From Microbacterium sp. BLY (lineage in GTDB: Bacteria > Actinomycetota > Actinomycetes > Actinomycetales > Microbacteriaceae), in the NCBI RefSeq assembly GCF_017939615.1, contig NZ_JAGKSR010000001.1, forward strand, positions 1,736,001 to 1,800,000: a stretch of 64,000 nucleotides of DNA, read 5' to 3'. Below the pieces are notes generated by a model. That model had not been told where the DNA came from. It worked only from the letters and a program-made list of their open reading frames with translations, and did no database searches. Shown here one piece after another: positions 24,544 through 33,039 of this stretch. The first letter of the stretch is position 1, and the number at the start of each line of letters is the position of its first letter. Both the position numbers and the translations under genes were made by a program.

Positions 24544-25674
24544 ATGACGACGATGCAGGCGGCGCACGGGGCTGAGGACCGCTCCGGCACGGGCAGGGAC
24601 CCGTGGGCGCGATTCGGCTGGCTGATGGCCGTGGTCTGGCTCGTCTTCCTCGTCTACCCGGTCCTCGCCCTGCTCGACTCTCCGGCGGCATCGGCGTGGA
24701 TCGTCACCGGGTGGGCGGCGCTCATCGGGTTCATCGTCCTCTACGTCACGGGGTTCGTGCACGGGATGCGCGGGGGCGGCGGACTCGGTCGCCGCCCCTC
24801 CCGCCGACAGTGGATCACGTTCGCCGCCCTCATCGCGTGCGCCCTGGTCACGATCCCCGCCGTGGGCGGATCGGCACTGAGCTTCCTGCCGTTCATCATG
24901 TCGTTCGCGTCGTACGGGTTGACCCGTGCCTGGCACTGGATCACGACGGTCGCCGCGCTGGTGGTGGGTGCCGCCTGCGTCTTCCTCATCCCCGACAACC
25001 GGGACTACCTCTCCGTCCTCGCGATCGTCGCGCTCCTCGGCGTCGTGAACACGGTGTCCACCTGGCTCATCATGCGCTCGGCGGAAGCGGAGCGACTCGG
25101 TCGGGAGTTGGCGACCAGCGAGGGACGGGAGGCGGTGGCGCGCGACGTGCACGACCTCGTCGGACACTCCCTCACGGTGGTCGGGCTGAAGGCGCAGCTC
25201 GTGCGACGGCTGATGGACTCCGACCCGGAGCGCGCCAAGGCCGAGCTCGCCGACATCGAACGCCTCACCGCGGAGGCCATCGCGGGCGTGCGGCAGACCG
25301 TGTCCGGCGCGCGGGCGACGACCCTCGTCGAGCAGCTCGCGGCGACCGAGGACTCGCTGCGCGCGGCCGACATCGCGCTCGTCGTCGACGGGAGTCCGGA
25401 CGCCCTGTCGCCGGCGCAGGCGATCACGGCGAGCTGGATCCTTCGCGAGGCGACGACCAACGCACTCCGCCACTCCGGCGCCGCCGCTGTGCGCGTGCGG
25501 ATCGCCCCGGGCATGCTCACGGTGGAGGATGACGGCGTGGGCCCGGCGCGCGCGTTCGGCGACGGCGAGGGCACCGGCATCCGCGGGATGCGGGAGCGGG
25601 CGGCCGCGGCCGGCGCGGGGTTCGCGGTGCGGCCCGGTGCCCCGACCGGTACGAGGGTGGAGGTCACGTGGTGA
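24544..25674 (+). CDS. Sensor histidine kinase, HisKA_3 / DesK-like
   Basis: A 376-residue membrane kinase. About five or six hydrophobic segments fill residues 20-175, with no large extracellular domain, so it probably senses a membrane-linked signal. The dimerisation/phosphoacceptor motif is ARDVHDLVGHSLTVVGLKAQ (His near residue 205). The ATPase domain shows ILREATTNALRHSGA (N box), VEDDGVG (G1) and GTGIRGMRERAAAAG (G2). Its stop overlaps the regulator start. With the ABC genes upstream it forms a stress- or drug-responsive module. Confidence 0.92.
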   Translation: MTTMQAAHGAEDRSGTGRDPWARFGWLMAVVWLVFLVYPVLALLDSPAASAWIVTGWAALIGFIVLYVTGFVHGMRGGGGLGRRPSRRQWITFAALIACALVTIPAVGGSALSFLPFIMSFASYGLTRAWHWITTVAALVVGAACVFLIPDNRDYLSVLAIVALLGVVNTVSTWLIMRSAEAERLGRELATSEGREAVARDVHDLVGHSLTVVGLKAQLVRRLMDSDPERAKAELADIERLTAEAIAGVRQTVSGARATTLVEQLAATEDSLRAADIALVVDGSPDALSPAQAITASWILREATTNALRHSGAAAVRVRIAPGMLTVEDDGVGPARAFGDGEGTGIRGMRERAAAAGAGFAVRPGAPTGTRVEVTW

Positions 25675-26297
25675 CGGACATCCGGCCGGACGTGATCCGG
25701 TTGCTCCTCGCGGACGATCAGGCGCTCGTCCGCGGTGCGCTCGCCGCCCTGCTCGACCTTGAGCCTGACCTCGAGGTGCAGGGCCTGGCGGCCGACGGTG
25801 CGGAGGCCCTGCGCCTGGCGGAGGAGCTGCGCCCGGACGTCTGTCTCATGGACATCCAGATGCCGGGGATGGACGGTGTCGAGGCGACGAAGCGGATCCG
25901 GGCGGTGAGCCCGTCGACGCGGGTGCTCGTGGTGACGACCTTCGCGCGACCGGGATACCTGCGGGCGGCGCTCGACGCCGGCGCGAGCGGCTTCGTCGTG
26001 AAGGACACCCCGGCCGAGCAGCTGGCCGCGGCCGTGCGACGGGTGCACGCCGGCTTGCGGGTGGTCGACCCGAAGCTCGCCGAGGAGAGCCTCTTCGAGG
26101 GGGCGAACCCGCTGAGCGACCGGGAACGGCAGGTGCTGCGTCTTGCCGCCGACGGTCGATCCGCCGCCGCGATCGCCGCCGAGGTGTTCCTGTCCGCGGG
26201 CACGGTGCGCAACCACCTCTCCGCCGCGATCGGCAAGACCGGCGCCGTGAACCGGGCGCAGGCGGTGCGGATCGCGTCCGACAAGGGCTGGCTCTGA
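25668..26297 (+). CDS. NarL/DesR-family response regulator
   Basis: A 209-residue two-domain regulator. The receiver domain (about 10-125) has the acidic pair in LLADDQALVR, the phospho-Asp in CLMDIQMPGMDG, the Thr in VLVVTTFARP and the Lys in FVVKDTPAEQL. A LuxR-type helix-turn-helix follows (LSDRERQVLRLAADGRS, AGTVRNHLSAAIGKTG). Two adjacent GTG codons (25668, 25671) could start it; the second overlaps the kinase stop as GTGA. The palindrome at 22711-22746 is a reasonable candidate operator for autoregulation. Confidence 0.93.
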   Translation: MVTDIRPDVIRLLLADDQALVRGALAALLDLEPDLEVQGLAADGAEALRLAEELRPDVCLMDIQMPGMDGVEATKRIRAVSPSTRVLVVTTFARPGYLRAALDAGASGFVVKDTPAEQLAAAVRRVHAGLRVVDPKLAEESLFEGANPLSDRERQVLRLAADGRSAAAIAAEVFLSAGTVRNHLSAAIGKTGAVNRAQAVRIASDKGWL

Positions 26298-26373
26298 CGC
26301 CTCCGGAGAATGTCGGCGGCCCCGCGTACCGTGAGGTCCGACGGGCGAAGGCGCCCGACAGGAGGAGTGTGCG

Positions 26374-26754
26374 ATGGACTGGAAGATCGAACTCATCTTC
26401 GTGCCGGTCAGTGATGTCGACCGGGCGAAGGACTTCTACGAGAAGATCGGCTTCCACGCCGATCACGACCACGTGCCGTACGAGGGACTGCGCTTCGTGC
26501 AGATGACTCCGCCGGGTTCGGCGTGCTCGATCGCCTTCGGTACCGGGCTCGACACGGGGCTGCAGCCGGGGCAGCAGAACACGATCCAGGTGGTCGTCCC
26601 CGATGCCGACGAGGCTCTGGCCCACCTGCGGGGTCTCGGCGTGGAGGCGGAGGGCGTGGACGAGCAGGACTGGGGCCGTTTCGTGCGCTTCGACGATCCG
26701 GACGGCAACACCTGGACCCTGCAGGAGATCCCGGACTACAGCGCCCAGGGGTGA
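26374..26754 (+). CDS. VOC-family (glyoxalase-fold) protein
   Basis: A 126-residue single-module vicinal-oxygen-chelate protein with two beta-alpha-beta-beta-beta halves: ELIFVPVSDVDRAKDFYEKIGF at the start and VRFDDPDGNTWTLQEIP at the end. This small actinobacterial type is annotated as glyoxalase or bleomycin-resistance-like, but its activity is unknown. GGAGGAG lies 6 bases ahead of the ATG. Its stop is followed by the tandem repeat array. No clear link to the two-component operon upstream. Confidence 0.88.
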   Translation: MDWKIELIFVPVSDVDRAKDFYEKIGFHADHDHVPYEGLRFVQMTPPGSACSIAFGTGLDTGLQPGQQNTIQVVVPDADEALAHLRGLGVEAEGVDEQDWGRFVRFDDPDGNTWTLQEIPDYSAQG

Positions 26755-26805
26755 CGGCGACCCCCGGGCTCCGGTCCGGGTCCGGGGTCGGTATCCGTGT
26801 CGGGT

Positions 26806-27322
26806 GACGGACGCACGACCCGGTGACGGGTGCACGACCGTAAGTGGGTTGTGGTCGTGCCGGTGGAACCGGGTCGTGCAGGTGTACCTGTGTCGGAAGG
26901 CCGGGTCTCGACTAGGTCGCGGGTGCGCGACCGGGGGACGGGTGCAGGACCGGGGGACGGGTGCAGGACCGGGGGACGGGTGCAGGACCGGGGGACGGGT
27001 GCACGACCGTAAGTGGGTTGTGGTCGTGCCGGTGGAATTGGGTCGTGCAGGTGTACGTGTGTGGGAGGGCCGGGTCTCGACTAGGTCATGGGTGCACGAC
27101 GGGGGGACGGGTGCACGACCGTAAGTGGGTTGTGGTCGTGCCGGTGGAATTGGGTCGTGCAGGTGTACCTGTGTCGGAAGGCCGGGCCTCGACTAGGTCG
27201 CGGGTGCGCGACCGGGGACAGGTGCACGACCGGGGGACGGGTGCACGATCGGGGGACGGGCGCACGACGGAGGAGGGGATGTGGTCGTGCCGACGGAACG
27301 GGGTCGTGCAGGTGTGGCTGGC
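26806..27322. repeat. Hierarchical tandem repeat array (19-bp and 112-bp units) between convergent genes
   Basis: The array mixes a 19-bp unit (consensus GACGGGTGCACGACCGGGG) with a 112-bp unit. Order: one 19-mer (26806-26824); 112-mer A (26825-26936); three 19-mers with GCAGGACC cores (26937-26993); 112-mer B (26994-27105); 111-bp C (27106-27216); three 19-mers (27217-27273); and a decayed piece of the long unit to about 27322. The three long units share their first 44 bases exactly. The octamer GCACGACC or its complement GGTCGTGC occurs 13 times and pairs as hairpins (GCACGACC, 13-base loop, GGTCGTGC). It fills the gap between the convergent VOC and phzF genes. It shows no gene-like features. 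Confidence 0.9.
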
Positions 27323-27359
27323 AGAGGTGGGGTGAGGGGGAAGGCGGGGCGCGGCGGGG

Positions 27360-28208
27360 TCAGGGGAGGCGGGTCGCTCCGCCCGAGACGACCACGCCGC
27401 CGGAGGCCGGGATCGCGACGCGGAGCTCGCTCGGGCGACCCACGTGGGCGCCCTGACGGATGCGGACGGTGTCGCCCGGGTAACCCTGCGCGCGGAGGTA
27501 GGCGCCGACCGACGCCGCCGCGGACCCCGTTGCCGGGTCTTCGGTGATGCGGCCCACGGGGAAGAGGTTGCGGGCCTCGATCTCGGCCGGATCCTCGGCG
27601 TGCAGCACCGTCACCGTGCCCTGCCAGCCCTGTGTGCGCATGAGGGCCGCCACGTCAGCGGGGGAGAAACGGAACTGATGGAAGAGTTCCCGGTCGGCGA
27701 CGAAGACGATCGGGTGCCAGTTGCCCGCGAACGCCTCGCGCACCGGGAAGCGCGGGTCCACGTCGGCCGGCTCCATCCCCAGGAGCGCGAGGAGGCGGTC
27801 CCGCACGACGGGGTCGAGGTCACGGACCTCCGGCTCGACGCTCGTGAACGACACCGTGACGCGGCCGTCGGCGTCGGCGAACGACTCCATCGACACCGCC
27901 CCGGCCGCGGTCTCGAAGACGACCGCCCCCGGACCCTGCCGCTCGGCGAGCGCCACGGCCGTCGCGACGGTCGCATGCCCGCAGAACGGCACCTCCGCCG
28001 CCGGGGACCAGTAGCGCACCCGGAAACGGGAGCCGTCCGCCGCGGCGTCCTGCACGAACGCGGTCTCCGAGTAGCCGACCTCCGCCGCGATCCGCTGCAT
28101 GGCGGCGTCGTCCAGCCCGTCCGCCGCGAGCACGACACCCGCCGGGTTGCCGCCCTCGGGTGTCGCGGCGAAGGCGCTGTAGCGCAGGACCTCGGGAGCA
28201 TCCGTCAT
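27360..28208 (-). CDS. PhzF-family epimerase/isomerase-like protein
   Basis: A 282-residue protein of the PhzF family (diaminopimelate-epimerase fold, two similar halves). Family features: the N-terminal TPEGGNPAGVVLAADGL, the catalytic-Glu region VGYSETAFVQ near residue 46, PFCGHATVATAVAL near 75 and the C-terminal EDPATGSAAASVGAYL. Most family members outside phenazine clusters have unknown substrates, and no phenazine genes are here. The start at MTDAPEVLRYSAF is the only one consistent with the conserved N terminus. Confidence 0.9.
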   Translation of the reverse strand: MTDAPEVLRYSAFAATPEGGNPAGVVLAADGLDDAAMQRIAAEVGYSETAFVQDAAADGSRFRVRYWSPAAEVPFCGHATVATAVALAERQGPGAVVFETAAGAVSMESFADADGRVTVSFTSVEPEVRDLDPVVRDRLLALLGMEPADVDPRFPVREAFAGNWHPIVFVADRELFHQFRFSPADVAALMRTQGWQGTVTVLHAEDPAEIEARNLFPVGRITEDPATGSAAASVGAYLRAQGYPGDTVRIRQGAHVGRPSELRVAIPASGGVVVSGGATRLP

Positions 28209-28234
28209 GCCGGGAGCCTATCGGCCCCCGCGGG

Positions 28235-29980
28235 TCAGGAGTTCACCCGGATGATCTCCTGCTGGTACGGGGCGATCACGTCGCCGGAGATCCGCAGGTC
28301 GAGGACGAGGAAGCGCCGGGTCGCCGGGTCCTCCGCGGTCCATGTGGCCAGCCGGTCGAGGTCGTCGAGGGTGCGCACGACCACTCCCTCGGCGCCGACC
28401 GCGGCCCCGAACGCGGCGAAGTCGACCTCGGGGATGCGCATCGGCCCCTCGGCCAGGCCCTTCAGTCCGTAGAGGTTGACCTCGGCGCCGTACGCCGCGT
28501 CGTTCCAGATCACGGCCATGCCGCGTCCGCCCGCCGCCCGGACGGCAGATTCGAGGTCGGCGATCGCCATGAGCCCGCCGCCGTCCCCGGAGGTGAGCAC
28601 GATGGTCGCGTCACGCCGGGCGAGGGCCGCGCCGACGACGCTCGGCCATCCCTGTCCGATCGACTGGAAGGCGGTGCCGATCATCATCATCCGGTCGGGC
28701 GCGGCGACCGGCCAGTACATGTTCGCCCAGCCGATGAAGTGCCCGCCGTCCGAGACCACGACGCGGTCCTCGGGGAGGAGCTCGGCGATCCGGCGTGCAG
28801 CCGAACGCGGGTCGAGGCGGCCGTCCGGGGCGAGCTCGTCCCCGGCCTCGTACGTGCGGGCCGCGGCGACATCGACCGTCTCCCGCCAGGGTCGGGCGGG
28901 CACAACTGCGGAGCCTGCGTCGGACACGCCGCCGGAGGCGGGGGTGGCCCCGGCGAGTCCGGCGGCATCTCCGAAGTCGTGCCCGGAGGAGGGGGAGGAT
29001 GGGGAGGAGAAGCGGGCGACGAGGGCCTCGGCGGCGAGGCGGGCGTCGGCACGGACGAACCCGCCGACATGGGCGTGCGTGGCGGCCGGGGCCGTGTCGA
29101 TCTGGAAGACCCGGGTGCCCGGGGCGAAGAGATCGCCGAACCGCATCGTGAACTGGTTCAGGCTCGCCCCGAACACCACGGCGACATCGGCCGTGCGCAC
29201 GAGATCCATCGCCCCGTCGGCGCCGAAGCCGCCGGTGACGCCGAGGTCGTACCGGGCGTCCGGGAAGATGCCGCGGCCGAGAGCGGACGAGGCGGTCAGC
29301 GCCCCCGTCCGCTCCGCCAACGCTCCCAGCGCGTCACCGGCGCCGGCCAGCCAGGCGCCGCGACCGGCGAGGAGGAACGGACGCTCGGCGCCGCGCAGCG
29401 CGGCGGCGATCTCGTCCAGCATGCCCTCCGCGAACGCCCCGCGCGGGGCGAGCGGCGCGGGAAGCCGCGGCGCCGGCGCCGACGGCAACTCGCCGGCCTC
29501 GAGCGCCGCGACGTCGTAGGGGATCGCGAGCACCACGGGCACCCGGTAGGTGAGGGCGTGCTCGACGGCGATGACCGTGGTCGCGGCCGCGTCCGTCCGC
29601 CCGACGGTGTAGGTGCGCGCGCCGACGGCCGACGCGAGCGCGATCTGGTCCACGTCCCACGGGCGCGGACCCGACGTGGGCTCATCGCCCACGACCAGCA
29701 CGAGCGGCACGTGCGCCTGCACGGCCTCCGCGAGCGCGGTGATGGTGTTCGTGAAGCCGGCGCCGTAGGTGGAGGTGCCGGCCGCGATGCGGCCGGACGC
29801 GCGGAAGTGCGCATCGGCCGCGACGACCGCGCCCTGCTCGTGCCGGACGGCGGTGAACGTGGCGTCGGTCTGCGTCTCGAGCGCATCGAGAAAGTAAGCG
29901 TTGCCGTTGCCCATGACGCCGAAGACGGCGTCGACGTGCTGGGCGAGGGTGAGGGCGACGTGCGCGGACACGGAGGGCAT
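28235..29980 (-). CDS. Thiamine-pyrophosphate-dependent enzyme, acetolactate-synthase-like
   Basis: A 581-residue three-domain TPP enzyme (N-terminal PYR, central, C-terminal PP domains). The catalytic Glu is in RHEQGAVVAADAHF near residue 45. The diphosphate/Mg motif region reads LTSGDGGGLMAIADLESA and continues to VIWNDAAYGAEVN near residue 490. The family includes acetolactate synthase, benzoylformate decarboxylase and oxalyl-CoA decarboxylase; I cannot choose. A Ser/Pro/Gly-rich insert near residues 325-355 looks non-conserved. It lies 26 bases upstream of phzF in the same direction and may share its message. Confidence 0.85.
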   Translation of the reverse strand: MPSVSAHVALTLAQHVDAVFGVMGNGNAYFLDALETQTDATFTAVRHEQGAVVAADAHFRASGRIAAGTSTYGAGFTNTITALAEAVQAHVPLVLVVGDEPTSGPRPWDVDQIALASAVGARTYTVGRTDAAATTVIAVEHALTYRVPVVLAIPYDVAALEAGELPSAPAPRLPAPLAPRGAFAEGMLDEIAAALRGAERPFLLAGRGAWLAGAGDALGALAERTGALTASSALGRGIFPDARYDLGVTGGFGADGAMDLVRTADVAVVFGASLNQFTMRFGDLFAPGTRVFQIDTAPAATHAHVGGFVRADARLAAEALVARFSSPSSPSSGHDFGDAAGLAGATPASGGVSDAGSAVVPARPWRETVDVAAARTYEAGDELAPDGRLDPRSAARRIAELLPEDRVVVSDGGHFIGWANMYWPVAAPDRMMMIGTAFQSIGQGWPSVVGAALARRDATIVLTSGDGGGLMAIADLESAVRAAGGRGMAVIWNDAAYGAEVNLYGLKGLAEGPMRIPEVDFAAFGAAVGAEGVVVRTLDDLDRLATWTAEDPATRRFLVLDLRISGDVIAPYQQEIIRVNS

Positions 29981-30058
29981 GGAGGAGCCTTTCGAGACAG
30001 GGACGGAGAAGAGCGGTATCCGTATGTGTCTCGCCCTCGCGACGATGCGAGGTGCTTC

Positions 30059-30077
30059 GTGCCTCTTTTTCAGGCAC
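30059..30077. promoter_or_regulatory. Inverted repeat GTGCCT-N7-AGGCAC in a divergent region
   Basis: Perfect 6-bp arms with a pyrimidine-rich 7-bp spacer (CTTTTTC) lie in the 162-base region between the TPP-enzyme gene (-) and the phosphoribosyltransferase gene (+). Spacing and location suit a dimeric regulator's operator. No dedicated regulator is next to it, so the protein is unknown. Confidence 0.45.
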
Positions 30078-30142
30078 CGGCGGGGCCGGACCAGCCCATT
30101 CTAGCGGCGGCTCGGGCGGAGCTGATGCGCGAGAATGGACCG

Positions 30143-30652
30143 ATGACGGATGCATCGATCGAGCGCGAGACGCTCACCTGGGACGGCTTCGGCGCGGCCA
30201 CGCGCGACCTGGCGCGGAACATCTCGGCGACGGGGTTCGAGCCCGAGGTCGTGGTGGCGATCGCCCGGGGCGGCCTGCTCCCGGCCGGGGCCATCGCCTA
30301 CGGGCTCGGCGTGAAGAACTGCGGTGCGATCAACGTCGAGTTCTACACCGGCATCGGCACCGTGCTGGACGCGCCCGAGGTGCTGCCGCCGGAGCTCGAC
30401 ATGGCCTATCTCGACGGGCGCCGCGTGCTGCTCGTCGACGATGTCGCCGACTCCGGACGCACGCTCGCGCTCGCCGTGCAGCTGCTGCAGGAGAAGGGAG
30501 CGGACGTGCGGTCCGTCACGATCTACACGAAGCCCTCGACCATCATCCAGCCGGACTTCGCCTGGAAGGACACCGACCGCTGGATTGACTTCCCCTGGTC
30601 GTTCCGCGGCACGGTGCGGCAGGAGGACGAAGGGCTGCCGCCCACGGCGTGA
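30143..30652 (+). CDS. Phosphoribosyltransferase, xanthine/guanine-type
   Basis: A 169-residue type I PRTase. The PRPP-binding motif RVLLVDDVADSGRTLALAV is complete near residue 95, preceded by the substrate-loop region VVVAIARGGLLPAGAIAYGLG. The C-terminal YTKPSTIIQPDFAWKDTDRWIDFPW, with its Trp/Phe patch, is typical of xanthine-guanine PRTase-like proteins. It would salvage a purine base with PRPP in the cytoplasm. The start ATG at 30143 fits the conserved core. Its stop abuts the ligase stop (0-base gap), so the two are convergent with no spacer. Confidence 0.88.
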   Translation: MTDASIERETLTWDGFGAATRDLARNISATGFEPEVVVAIARGGLLPAGAIAYGLGVKNCGAINVEFYTGIGTVLDAPEVLPPELDMAYLDGRRVLLVDDVADSGRTLALAVQLLQEKGADVRSVTIYTKPSTIIQPDFAWKDTDRWIDFPWSFRGTVRQEDEGLPPTA

Positions 30653-32191
30653 TCAGGGCTCGTCCGTCGCGCCGCGTCGCAGCGCGAGAAGAGCCTGGAT
30701 CGTGTCGGCCTCGGCGGCCGTCTTGTCCGGGCGATAGCCCTTGACCCGCGCGAACCGGAGGGCGAGGCCGCCGGGGTAGCGCGGGGAGCGCTGCACGCCG
30801 TCGATCGCGATCTCGACCACGAGTTCCGGGCGGAGGAACACGGTCGATGCGGAGCGATGGGTCTCGTGCGCCGGGAACTCGGCAGTCTGCCACTGCAGCA
30901 GGGCGTCGGTGAGGCCCTTGAACGTCTTGCCCACCATGACGAATCCGCCCGGATCGCCGAACTCGCCGTCGGGGTCGCGGGCGCCGAGGTGCAGGTTCGA
31001 CAGCCATCCGCGGCGGCGGCCGGACCCCCATTCGGCGCCGAGCACGACGAGGTCGAACGTGAGGACGGGCTTCACCTTGACCCAGGACTTGCCGCGCCGG
31101 CCGGCCGCGTAGGGCGCCTCGACGGCCTTGACGAGCACGCCTTCATGGCCGGCCGCCAGCGCCTCTCGGGACAGGCGCTCGGCCTCCTCCGCGTCGTCGG
31201 TGACGATCCCGGGCATCCGCCACTCGCCGGCCACCTCCGCCAGCACCTCCTGACGGACCGACAGCGGCTCGTCCAGCAGATCGCGGCCGTCGACGTGCAG
31301 CACGTCGAAGAACCAGGGGCGCAGGGCGAGCTCGCGCGCCGCGTCCGCGCCGAACCGCGACATGGTCTCCTGGAACGGGCGGGGACCGCCGTCCTCGTCG
31401 AGTGCCAGGGTCTCGCCGTCGAGGATGACGTCCTGGGCGGGAAGGCCGCGCACGATCTCGACGATCTCGGGCAGCCGGTGGGTGACGTCTGCGAGGCTCC
31501 GCGTGTAGATGCCGACCTCGTCGCCGCGGCGGTGCACCTGGATGCGCGCGCCGTCGAGCTTGTACTCGACCGAGGCGCGCCCGGTGATCTCCAGCGCGGC
31601 CGTGGGTGTCGGCGCTGTCGCCGCGAGCATGGGGAGCACGGGGCGCCCCACGCGGAGGCCGACCTCGTCGAGCGCTCCCTCGGCGCCGGTGAGCGCGAGC
31701 AGCGCCGTCTCGCCGAGATCGCCGGAGAGCATGGCGGCGCGGCGCACGGCGGCGGCCGGGGCCTCGGCGGCGCGGGCGATCGCGTCGAGCAGTACCCCGC
31801 CCAGTGCGCCCGTGCGGAGCTCTCCGAGCATGGCCCTGGTCAGGAAGTCCCATTCGGGAGCCGTGGCGCGTGCAGCGAGATCGTGGAGGATCTCGCTGCG
31901 GACGCCGGCCGACCCCGAACCGGAGGCCCGCGCGAGGGCGTCGAAGGCCTGGTCGACCTCCGCGATGGTGAGCGTCGGGGTCGTGCGATGCTCGATCGTC
32001 AGGGCCGAGAGGCCCCGCCACCCGACGCCCAGGCGGCCCTGGCGGGGTGCCGCGAGGAGCAGTCCCACGAGAGGCGCGACGTCGTCGACGTCAGCCCGGC
32101 GGAGCAGCGCCGCGATCGCGTCGATCTTGGCCAGGCGGGACGATGTCGCGGCGACCTGGTCGGCGGTGGTGACGAGCTCCGAGAGCAGCAT
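30653..32191 (-). CDS. ATP-dependent DNA ligase
   Basis: A 512-residue ligase of the archaeal/mycobacterial LigB type. An N-terminal helical DNA-binding domain (about 1-180) precedes the nucleotidyltransferase core with the adenylation Lys in VEYKLDGARIQVHRRG (KxDG motif). Motif III-like FFDVLHVDG, motif IV HEGVLVK and motif V SWVKVKP follow, then the OB-fold domain ending RFARVKGYRPDK. Such enzymes supplement the NAD-dependent LigA and act in repair. The start at MLLSELV is chosen because the longer frame adds only low-complexity residues. It follows the paa operon by 67 bases. Confidence 0.94.
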   Translation of the reverse strand: MLLSELVTTADQVAATSSRLAKIDAIAALLRRADVDDVAPLVGLLLAAPRQGRLGVGWRGLSALTIEHRTTPTLTIAEVDQAFDALARASGSGSAGVRSEILHDLAARATAPEWDFLTRAMLGELRTGALGGVLLDAIARAAEAPAAAVRRAAMLSGDLGETALLALTGAEGALDEVGLRVGRPVLPMLAATAPTPTAALEITGRASVEYKLDGARIQVHRRGDEVGIYTRSLADVTHRLPEIVEIVRGLPAQDVILDGETLALDEDGGPRPFQETMSRFGADAARELALRPWFFDVLHVDGRDLLDEPLSVRQEVLAEVAGEWRMPGIVTDDAEEAERLSREALAAGHEGVLVKAVEAPYAAGRRGKSWVKVKPVLTFDLVVLGAEWGSGRRRGWLSNLHLGARDPDGEFGDPGGFVMVGKTFKGLTDALLQWQTAEFPAHETHRSASTVFLRPELVVEIAIDGVQRSPRYPGGLALRFARVKGYRPDKTAAEADTIQALLALRRGATDEP

Positions 32192-32258
32192 GCGGGCATC
32201 ATCCCACCGGCGTCGGACACCGCACGAGACGGTTGACAGCGGCGACTCCGCCGTGGCG

Positions 32259-33029
32259 TCAGCGTCCGCGGAACTCCGGTGTCCGCTTCTCCTGGAAGGC
32301 GGCGAATCCCTCTCGGTAGTCGTCGGTGTCGCACAGGGCGGCCTGCGCCGCGTTCTCGACATCGATCGACTCCCACAGCGTGAGCCGCTCGTCCCGGATC
32401 CGGGCGACGAGATCCTTGCTGGCGCGGAAGGCGGCCGTGGCTCCGCGGGCGGCCTTCGCGGCGGCGGCCGTCGCCGCCGGCAGCACCTCGTCGTCGGGGA
32501 GGACCTGGGAGAACAGGCCCGACCGCACGGCTTCCGTGCCGCTCATGAGCCGACCGGTGTAGATGAGGTCGAGGGTCTTGTGCGGGCCGAGCCGGTCGAG
32601 GAACAGGGCGTGACCGCCGGAGTCCAGGGTGGCGCCGAGCGCCGCGAACGGGGAGCCGATCTTCGCGGACTCGGCGACGTACACGACGTCGGTCGCGATC
32701 AGCAGGCCGAGCCCCACGCCGAGGCACGCGCCGTGGGCGACGGCGAAGGTCGGCGCCGGGAAGCGCGACATCCGTTGCAGCAGCGGCGTCACCCGCCCGC
32801 CGAGGTAGCCGAGCACATCGTCGTCGCGCGGGTCGACGGCGGAGATGTCTCGTCCGGCGCAGAACGCGCGTCCTTCGCCGCGGAGCAGCAGCGCCCGCAC
32901 GCCGGCGTGCTCCGCCTCACGATACGCGGCGTCGAGTTCCGCCAGGGCGGCCTCGTCCAGGGAGTTGAGCTTCGCGGGGGCGTCGAGCACCACGGTGGCG
33001 ACGTCGTCGGCGATGGTGAGATCGATCAT
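32259..33029 (-). CDS. paaG: Enoyl-CoA hydratase/isomerase family protein, PaaG-like
   Basis: A 256-residue crotonase-fold protein. The oxyanion-hole segments are RAFCAGRDISAV and AHGACLGVGLGLLIATD. The segment GATLDSGGHALFLDRLG, with Asp where hydratases carry the second Glu, matches the PaaG type that isomerises ring-1,2-epoxyphenylacetyl-CoA to the oxepin. Position supports this: 10 bases after paaE in the epoxidase operon, while a Glu-containing PaaF is encoded elsewhere. GAGGAG sits 6 bases upstream of the ATG. Confidence 0.82.
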   Translation of the reverse strand: MIDLTIADDVATVVLDAPAKLNSLDEAALAELDAAYREAEHAGVRALLLRGEGRAFCAGRDISAVDPRDDDVLGYLGGRVTPLLQRMSRFPAPTFAVAHGACLGVGLGLLIATDVVYVAESAKIGSPFAALGATLDSGGHALFLDRLGPHKTLDLIYTGRLMSGTEAVRSGLFSQVLPDDEVLPAATAAAAKAARGATAAFRASKDLVARIRDERLTLWESIDVENAAQAALCDTDDYREGFAAFQEKRTPEFRGR

Positions 33030-33039
33030 CGGGGGCTCC

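Noticed and set aside
26937..27273. CRISPR array in the 19-bp repeats
   Set aside because: The repeats are directly adjacent without unique spacers, the longer units are themselves repeated, and no cas genes are present.
26603..27456. Open frames running through the tandem repeat array
   Set aside because: They arise because the GC-rich repeats lack stops. The three overlapping frames start in unrelated places, have no ribosome site and translate to Gly/Arg-rich repeats that change frame between units, since 19 and 112 are not multiples of three.
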